NCBI GenBank assembly: GCA_027922465.2
Contig: BQMF02000005.1
Span: 1,240,001-1,304,000, forward strand
From: Turritopsis dohrnii
Taxonomy: Eukaryota > Cnidaria > Hydrozoa > Anthoathecata > Oceaniidae
DNA length: 64,000 nt
Direction: 5' to 3'
Shown: piece by piece, positions 57,767 to 64,000 of the stretch
How the letters are laid out: every line of letters begins with the position of its first letter
Numbering within the stretch: position 1 is the stretch's first letter
Notes under the pieces: model-generated
The model's database searches: none
Seen by the model: only the letters and a program-made list of their open reading frames with translations
Told to the model about the DNA's origin: nothing
Translations under genes and position numbers: made by a program

Positions 57767-58427
57767 CCGAATTGGCAAATTCGGCCAAATTCGGACTTCC
57801 AGTTGTCCAACTTTCATGAAATTTTGCACAGAGCACAATTGAAAGGTGCTGATTTTGAATTCAACAATGATTTTGCCAGGTTTGACTAAAATTGGGCCAT
57901 TTAGGCCAAATTTGGACCAAATTTCAAAAGTTCTTCAATTTCCATGAAATTTTGCACGGATCACATTTGAAAGGTGCTGATTTCGAATTTGATAGTGATT
58001 TTGCCAGGTTTGACTAAAATTGGGCCATTTAGGCCAAATTTGGACCAAATTTCAAAAGTTCTTCAATTTCCATGAAATTTTGCACGGATCACATTTGAAA
58101 GGTGCTGATTTCGAATTTGATAGTGATTTTGCCAGGTTTGACTAAAATTGGGCAATTTAGGCCAAATTTGGACCAAATTTCAAAAGTTCTTCAATTTCCA
58201 TGAAATTTTGCACGGATCACATTTGAAAGGTGCTGATTTCGAATTTGATAGTGATTTTGCCAGGTTTGACTAAAATTGGGCAATTTAGGCCAAATTTGGA
58301 CCAAATTACGAAAGTTCTTCAATTTTCATGAAATTTTGCACGGATCACATTTGAAAGATGCTGATTTTGAATTTGGCAGATTTGACCAAAATTTGGCAAT
58401 TCGGAAATGTTGTATTTTTGAGACTAG
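57767..58427. repeat. Satellite block, 128-bp unit, inserted with a 13-bp target duplication
   Basis: About five direct copies of a 128-bp unit. GCCAGGTTTGACTAAAATTG starts at 57875, 58003, 58131 and 58259, each with TTCAATTTCCATGAAATTTT and GGATCACATTTGAAAGGTGC. The outer copies are more diverged and the inner ones nearly identical. The block starts CCGAATTGGCAAATTCGG, ends ATTTTTGAGACTAG, and is flanked by ACATGTATCGTTG at 57754-57766 and 58428-58440. Confidence 0.85.
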
Positions 58428-58595
58428 ACATGTATCGTTGTGTTATGTCCTGAATTCTTCAAGCCAAGCGGCTTCTTTGTTTTGCGTTTCTACTATAGTT
58501 GTTTGATGCAGCTCTTGAAATTGGTCGCAATGCATCAGTACTATACTGATATTACTTCGCCAAACCCAAGTCTCATACCAGTGACAGTATCACAA

Positions 58596-59125
58596 TTAGT
58601 ATAGTCCTGTGGGCAATACCTTGAGTTGCATGTGTTGAACACTTTTTCCTGACATTAAGAAGTTGTGCAAAACTATTACTGTCTTTGTTATATTGACTAC
58701 GTGTTCTAGCATTAATTGGTCGTCTGAAAATGCGGAATCGAGAAGCTGCAATACCAAATGTATTTTCTATTGATCTCCTAGCCCTTGATAATCTATAGTT
58801 GTATATTCTTTGGTACCAAGCACTTCTTTTGGATAAGGTTTCATTAAATAATTTTTCAAACCGAATGCTTCATCTAGAACGTAACTAGAACGTAAGGTAA
58901 GGCACAACCTTTGTAACTTAATAAAGACTCTGGCTCCGGAATATCCATTCTTCCTTCATTGAAGGCTTCTCCCATTTGGCGCTCACCTGGCCCAATACAT
59001 TCTCGTTGTGGTCCAATTTTTGATAACAGTATTTCATACTGATCAACGCTCATACGAAAAGACTTGAAAAAATATTCTGAGTCATGTAATCGCAAATGTT
59101 GCACTAGTAAAATAATATTCTCCAT
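58596..59125 (-). pseudogene. Harbinger (HARBI1-like) transposase, frameshifted
   Basis: Minus strand: LRLHDSEYFFKSFRMSVDQY then ILLSKIGP (N-terminal H...F...FRMS...F..LL..I), LPYVLV and, in the next frame, DEAFGLKNYLMKPYP (catalytic GD.AF region, with D kept), NYRLSRARRSIENTFGIAA then RFRIFRRPI (catalytic E in R..IE..FG), and VLHNFLMSG near the end. An 11-bp tandem duplication (TTACGTTCTAG twice, about 58877-58898) breaks the frame right after PYVL. At least two more frame changes follow, and the central catalytic Asp block is missing. The family call is firm; the gene is dead. Confidence 0.85.
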
Positions 59126-59389
59126 TAACTTTCCTTTCTGTAAAGATTCTTCTCATCCAAAATCTTCTTTTTTTACGTAATCTTTCTTTTCTTCGTTTTA
59201 GCAAAAGAAGAGTTGAGGTTCTTCTACACAAAATCATTTTGAAGTGTTTGTTTTAATTTTTGTTAATCCCGCTAAAATCCAGTCTTTTGGAAATTGATGC
59301 GCGGAGTGTTATGTATCAAAGTACGCGTAGTTCGTGTTGGGTTCGCGTATCATTTTGTTCAAGTGGAAATCCGGCTTTAGACAAATTGC

Positions 59390-59900
59390 CTTCGCTTAAA
59401 ATGAGCAACAAAACGCATAAAAGGCAACAAACTTGTGTTGTCAACTTGACCATGTAGAGACCGGCAGAGATAAAAAGCTATAATCTAAGGCTATAAGCAA
59501 CAATTTTTTTAACATCATGACGCGCGCTCCGCTGCGGAACCACAATAGGATTTGAAATGATGATTGAAAAGTTACCTAATAATAATGCGTCCTCACATTC
59601 CAGAGGTCATCACCGTGAACCTGATGATAATAAAGTAGTATTAGGGACGTGTTATGACTGGATTAGGCTAACAATTTTAAGTTTACAAACTAAATCTTTT
59701 AAAAATCAACTCCAAAATCTAGGAAACGCAATTTTTTTGAGAACTAGAAGCTGATAGTTAAATCCCTTCTTTGCTTCTGCTAAAAGGAAAAACATTTGTG
59801 GCTTTAATTTAAGTGTTTTTGTAATGTAATGGTCGAACAATCATGAGTTATTAGCACCGTAATTGTCCATAAACATGATGAGAGGTAATAATTTTAGCTG
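59390..59900. other. No gene recognised
   Basis: AT-rich spacer with one GC-rich patch (GACGCGCGCTCCGCTGCGG, about 59519). Confidence 0.4.
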
Positions 59901-59902
59901 TA

Positions 59903-60288
59903 CCGCAAATGCTCGATTTACCTCCCACTCTCAAATAAGCGCCCACCCTTTTTGTGAAATTTCTTATAAACGCCTTCCCCATAGGCGCTTATTAGAAAAC
60001 AATATTAGAGCCAAAGGGGGCGCTTATTTGAATATCTAGGAAGTTCGAAAAAACATGTCATATGCAATTAACATAAAAGTTGATGGTTCTAAATATTCAC
60101 GCCAAATTCACTGTTTCAAAGAATCACTGTGCAGCGAAATGCTCAAAACACAAATGCAGATGTTACGGGATGCAGAGGATGAAACTAATCCTTTTTCATC
60201 GCATAACGTAGAAGAGGCGGCAAACGAAGTTTTTATGTTGGACGATGACGACATCGAGGACGATTTTATTGATGTCGAGGATATTTAG
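59903..60288 (+). mobile_element. Pogo-like element fragment with transposase C-terminus
   Basis: TA (59901-59902) then CCGCAAATGCTCGATTTACC and AAATAAGCGCCCACCC, related to the left end at 37496. GGCGCTTATT motifs follow. The frame 60055-60288 reads INIKVDGSKYSRQIHCFKES then QMQMLRDAEDETNPF, VEEAANEVFML and DDDDIEDDFIDVEDI. The pattern (DG.ed..IHCFK...NPF...D.e.a..e....D.DD.DFID.e) resembles the C-terminal tail of pogo/Tigger-type transposases. The DDE domain is absent and no right end was found; a Harbinger-like element starts 37 bp later. Confidence 0.5.
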
Positions 60289-60324
60289 TCCTATAAACAT
60301 TTATGCTCAAAAACATTATCTTTA

Positions 60325-60912
60325 AGCTTGGTTCCCACCGGGCGATAAAAATCAATTTTATCGCCAACTTGGCGATTAATCAAAATTTGTCGCCGAAATG
60401 GCGATAATGAGGTTTTGGTGTGAATGCTCGCAAGTGTCAGAAAATTGTCGCCGATTTAAGTCGATAGTAAATTATCGCCAATTTTTTTGGGGAAAGAAAA
60501 TTATCTATTTTGATTTGAAATCAAAATTAAAATGCGACGATTTTCTATTGCCACATTCTGGCGATAATTTAGAATGAATGAAATTTGGGAAGAAAACAAA
60601 ATTCATGGCATTGGAATGGGATTCGAATAACGTTGAAAAACTGCTCGGAATTTTGAATAGAAGTTTTTCAAAAACCTCGAAAGGGTGTCAGAAATTTTTA
60701 AAACTTATCCTTGCTTGTATAGTAAGAAGGACAGAGAATATAAGAAAGAAGATGTAAACATAGGCCGTGAAAAGAGTTACAACTTGAAAATGGAAAAACA
60801 GCCTCTCAGATTGATCTGCATTTTGTATATGATGATTTTGGAATATTCGTGCGAACTCGAAAGTTATTTCTGTTATCAATTTGATCCGTATTATGCAAGA
60901 ACAAAAATTTGA
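60325..60912 (+). mobile_element. Harbinger-like element, left end and MADF fragment
   Basis: TTA (60322-60324) then AGCTTGGTTCCCACCGGGCG, very similar to the end of the element at 28604, followed by GCGATAA/TTATCGCC inverted motifs. From 60605 one frame reads MALEWDSNNVEKLLGIL. The next frame continues VSEIFKTYPCLYSKKDREYK then KEDVN (about 60689-60760). Together they form the first half of an MADF domain with a frameshift. The mirror-image right end was not found in the window. Confidence 0.6.
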
Positions 60913-61165
60913 TTTTAAACCATTTTGCAGTTTCGTCTCCATACCCTCGTTTGCTTAGGAAAAAGTTCAGACTGAGCAATATATGAGTGTTAGTATCAGT
61001 AAAATGTGAGTCTAATAATTTCACTCGAAATACGAAACTCGTCCATTTTTCGGTGCACATCGATACTGGATTTTTGCTCTCCCCGTACCATTTTGAAATA
61101 TCTTATAAATTCCATGAAAATATAGTCCTGTTATCTCAATCTCAACTATTTACAAGATGCCCTTA
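60913..61165. other. No gene recognised
   Basis: Short AT-rich spacer; may include decayed Harbinger sequence. Confidence 0.35.
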
Positions 61166-61265
61166 GGGTCCATTCAATAATTACGTCACGCTAAATTTGC
61201 TGTTTTAGACGTGGCGGTGGTTCTAAAACAGCAACTTTAGCGTGACGTAATTATTGAATGGCCCC
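61166..61265. mobile_element. 100-bp palindromic miniature element
   Basis: GGGTCCATTCAATAATTACG then TCACGCTAAATTTGCTGTTTTAGA is mirrored almost perfectly by TAAAACAGCAACTTTAGCG then TGACGTAATTATTGAATGGCCCC, with a loop of about 15 bases. TA flanks both sides (61164-61165 and 61266-61267). Confidence 0.8.
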
Positions 61266-61422
61266 TAATAAAAACTGTTATGACTCACGGAAATCCCATT
61301 AAATTAAATTGTTGGAGATAACGAGATTCAACCGTAGTTATATTCTAGTTATATTTTAAAGTTGTTTGGTAGTAATTCAGTATGACTCTGTAAATTTCCA
61401 TGCCGTTTTTAAAAGAGCTTCT

Positions 61423-61490
61423 GTAGCCAGGCCGAGCTGCTAGAGACACAGGCTCACTATCGAGAACATGCTGGTTCAAATCAAGGCAGT
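61423..61490 (+). other. tRNA-like fragment (decayed tRNA or SINE head)
   Basis: AGGCCGAGCTGCTAGAGACA resembles an A box and D-arm of a class II (Ser/Leu-type) tRNA. GCTGGTTCAAATCA resembles a B box, and T-rich sequence follows. The acceptor arms do not pair well, so it is not a working tRNA as seen. Confidence 0.35.
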
Positions 61491-61957
61491 GTCTTTCTTT
61501 TACTTCCTTTTATTATCCAGCATAAAAGTTTGAAACCAGCTAGAAGTCTTCCAGTTTTTCATATCAATATTGTTTCAAAGCAATTGGATTTTATTGTTAA
61601 AATGATTAGCAAAACAAATTTCGTTCAAAACGTTACACATTTGTTGTGATATATAATGCAATTTTGGATAGTGTTCCGAGGTATTTATATAGCGGTTCAA
61701 ATCCGACAAGTCGCTATTCAATTGTTTTTCATGAAATCTTTTTCAGAAATGTTAGTGTCTTAGTCCCGAGGGCGAATAATTCCTGTTACGAGCAATTTTG
61801 ATCAAGCGACCTGTGACTGTTGCGATCAATAACGAAGTGTCTTTGCATACGCATTAGATCTGATATCAGAGATACGTCACAGAAATCCTTGCGCCTTTAA
61901 GGGCATTTTATTTTGTTCAATATTCCACTTTGCTTCTCAAATCAATGCAATTGCCTA

Positions 61958-62470
61958 CAGTACAATCCCGTTCAGTTGGACTCTCAAGGGTCCGAAAAAA
62001 TCGGTCTGATTTAGGGGCTGTTCATATGGAGGTGAGCTGACCCGGTTAACCGGGCTGGCTCACTTGAATGAGATGAAATTCACCCAGTGTTCATATGGCT
62101 TTTCTCATCCCACTTAACCGGGCTGGAGAATGTTTTTTAAATCACATAAACAATAATTCGAATTTCGAAGCGTGCGCACTTGTCTAAAATCTATCCCACT
62201 AAGCCGGGCTGGTCTGTTCATATGAACAAATTTCATCTTACCTAGGTGAGATCCCGGTCAAATGAAATGAGATCTCACTTAAGTGAGCCAGCCCGCTTTT
62301 CATATGAACACAATTTCTTTTTATAAAGATTTCTTAATAACAGTGACCTCCATATGAACAGCCCCTTATAGGAACTTCATCTTCAGTCAGACTCTGCTCA
62401 TTCAGTCTGAAGGTGGGGGACAAGGTTTCAGTCCGACTTAGACGGTGTCAGACTTAACGGGATTGTACTA
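61958..62470. mobile_element. Pogo/Tigger-like miniature element
   Basis: CAGTACAATCCCGTTCAGTT at the left is mirrored by AACGGGATTGTACTA at the right, with TA at 61956-61957 and 62471-62472. CAGTxCAATCCCGTT-type ends are characteristic of pogo/Tigger elements. CAGTCAGACTCTG and CAGTCCGACTTAGACGG are internal repeats of the end. A second element (62014-62365) is inserted inside. Confidence 0.8.
62014..62365. mobile_element. Harbinger-like miniature element nested in the pogo-like one
   Basis: GGGGCTGTTCATATGGAGGT and its mirror ACCTCCATATGAACAGCCCC at 62346-62365 are perfect inverted ends, flanked by TTA at 62011-62013 and 62366-62368. Inside, GGGCTGGCTCACTTGAATGA, TAACCGGGCTGG, AAGCCGGGCTGG and mirror TGAGCCAGCCCG form several nested stems. 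Confidence 0.85.
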
Positions 62471-62472
62471 TA

Positions 62473-63524
62473 TAATAAATTTTGTACAAGTAGTTCCTGG
62501 TCTCCCACAAAAAAAGACCATCCCCTACGCTATTGAGTATTAATCAGGATGTGAGGTAAATAGACTTTTCTTTTACTTTCGAAAAATTACAAAAATGTCC
62601 GATATCACAAAGTAAATAAGAAATACAATATTATAATATAAACAATTTTTTGGGGGGTAATTTATAATTTTGTATCTTACTTGTAATCTCAGAGTAGCAG
62701 TACTCCCTACATAATCAAAATGATTGGAATGCAACTAGCGTCTACCAAAAATATATAATATATACATATAATATAAAAATAATTGACCGAGAAAAATACA
62801 ATTGTGAACATACATACACACATTTTTGTGATCACAAAAGAAACTGACAGGGGTGTGAATAGTGATGAGTATATTAAAAAAAGTAATTTGCTCCAAAATT
62901 TGCTTAGTGGCAAATATGCTTTATACAAATGTTGATGAAGCGCTAGAATAACAATAACGTCTCGTGTCACTTCTATTTGAGAAAATATGGCGTGCATATA
63001 AAAGACTAGCTATCTACATGACAAAATTCCTAAACACTGTAATCGTAATCCTTCAGTCACCAATTCTTTTTTTAGGACATTAACTATTGTGAATTTTATA
63101 AATAATTTTCCGTTGTATTTTATTATAAATATGCTTCTTAATCTTCAAGTTGCAGCAAGTTTAATTAAATATTTCGTGTCGCCATCACACAAAATTACCA
63201 TCACCCACCACGTAAAAGATCATTCACAAAATCGCTTGTCCGGTCAACAGACATTGAATTCAAATGCAAAGTTTACGGTACGTCATTATCTTTGCGTGTG
63301 GTTTAAGTTGGCAGGAGTATTACCGCTTCGCTTGAACGATGCTTTTCTTTTCATCTCTCGCTTATTCCAGTGTAAACATTCAGCTAAGCTATTGAACCAG
63401 TCGGTTAAATGATCTTGATGACTAATGCAGGGAATGGGATAAACGGATGTGGTCACACGCAGGCTGAAATATTGAAAGAATAAAACATGACACAAGATGC
63501 TGATTTTAGATTGGAAGGTGTGAT
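62473..63524. other. No gene recognised
   Basis: AT-rich. A plus-strand frame at 63089-63412 (107 codons) has a hydrophobic start but no domain that I recognise. Confidence 0.4.

Positions 63525-63590
<66 letters not shown>
63525..63590. repeat. (AAC)22 microsatellite
   Basis: 66 bp of uninterrupted AAC units. The poly-Thr open frame across it is a by-product of the repeat. Confidence 0.97.
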
Positions 63591-63591
<1 letters not shown>

Positions 63592-64000
63592 TACTATTTC
63601 GATTTGTCCATGGTTTTTGGATATCTGCCATCAAATGAACACATTGGAAAGCTATTACGACTTTCACTAGATACAATTATCTAAAAAAGAAGAGATGGAG
63701 TAAGACTCATTTTATTTTCTCTGACAAACAGTTACTCAGTTAGTCATATGTACACCTTTCCCTTTTGTCAAAGTGACTTCAAATATTTAGGTAAAGAAAC
63801 TCTCTCGCTTCTCTTTTCGTACAAAACGAAACGAATCGATTTTTTTTCGGGATATCATGTAAAATTAACACATTCGTAAAGGGATATATTTCACACAAGA
63901 CGTATAAAACCAAAACTAGAGAAAAACTAGAGCAGACACACGATCTCGATCGTCAAGTTCCCTTCTACACATTCAATAACTTTCACAGCATTTGTCTTCA
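63591..64000. other. No gene recognised at the window end
   Basis: No coding sequence or repeat can be identified; a gene could continue beyond the window. Confidence 0.35.

Larger units (their letters stand above)
54427..59386. mobile_element. 5-kb two-gene Harbinger transposon, dead and containing nested insertions
   Basis: The inverted ends AGCCGGATTTCCACTTAAG and (right, read inward) AGCCGGATTTCCACTTGAAC, each followed by an AAAATGATACGCG block, are flanked by TTA at 54424-54426 and 59387-59389. Inside are a plus-strand MADF-type accessory gene (pieces 54669-54931 and 56730-57568) and a converging minus-strand transposase (59125-58596), the usual Harbinger layout. Insertions inside it are a LINE (54945-56720), a CACGT-like element (56800-57188) and a satellite block (57767-58427). 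Both genes are broken. Confidence 0.85.

Noticed and set aside
63487..63684. Open frame with a poly-threonine stretch
   Set aside because: It is an artefact of the AAC microsatellite.

Overview
This window is animal (metazoan) nuclear DNA. It is AT-rich, its genes are split by short GT-AG introns, and most of it is transposon remains. The mix of Harbinger-like elements with MADF accessory genes, a Ginger-like element, many Tc1/mariner/pogo-like miniature elements and LINE remains would suit a cnidarian, perhaps a hydrozoan. That taxonomic guess is weak and rests on gene content and composition only.

Three host genes can be supported. (1) A complete acetyl-CoA transporter gene, SLC33A1/AT-1, lies on the + strand at 7010-10550 in seven coding exons plus a diverged second copy of exon 6. 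(2) An unrecognised two-exon gene lies on the - strand at 12647-11811. (3) A SPRY-domain SOCS-box gene (SPSB1/4, gustavus family) lies on the - strand at 21820-19063; its SOCS box sits alone on a second exon 1.9 kb away. The three do not form an operon and nothing links their functions, though AT-1 (ER acetylation) and SPSB (ubiquitin ligase adaptor) both act on protein fate.

0-7 kb: a broken THAP-domain fragment, a retroelement remnant split by a TA-flanked miniature element, and two degraded LINEs, the first interrupted by a foldback element. 7-22 kb: the three host genes. 22-27 kb: long AT-rich DNA without recognisable genes. 27-38 kb: a minisatellite, a deleted Harbinger element, two copies of a TA-flanked family with CACGT ends, and a Ginger-like element inserted into the end of a Harbinger-like element. 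38-54 kb: mostly gene-free, with degenerate tandem repeats, a 2-kb purine-rich tract containing a tRNA-derived SINE, direct repeats, hairpins and an element with clustered subterminal repeats. 54.4-59.4 kb: one 5-kb two-gene Harbinger element, now dead, carrying a LINE, a miniature element and a satellite block as later insertions. 59.9-64 kb: pogo-like and Harbinger-like remnants, a miniature element nested inside another, and a CAA microsatellite.

The most interesting item is the duplicated, diverged, phase-preserving exon 6 of SLC33A1, which looks like a mutually exclusive alternative exon. Next come the nested insertions with readable target-site duplications, which give a relative order of transposon activity, and the repeated survival of only the acidic transposase tail in several miniature elements.
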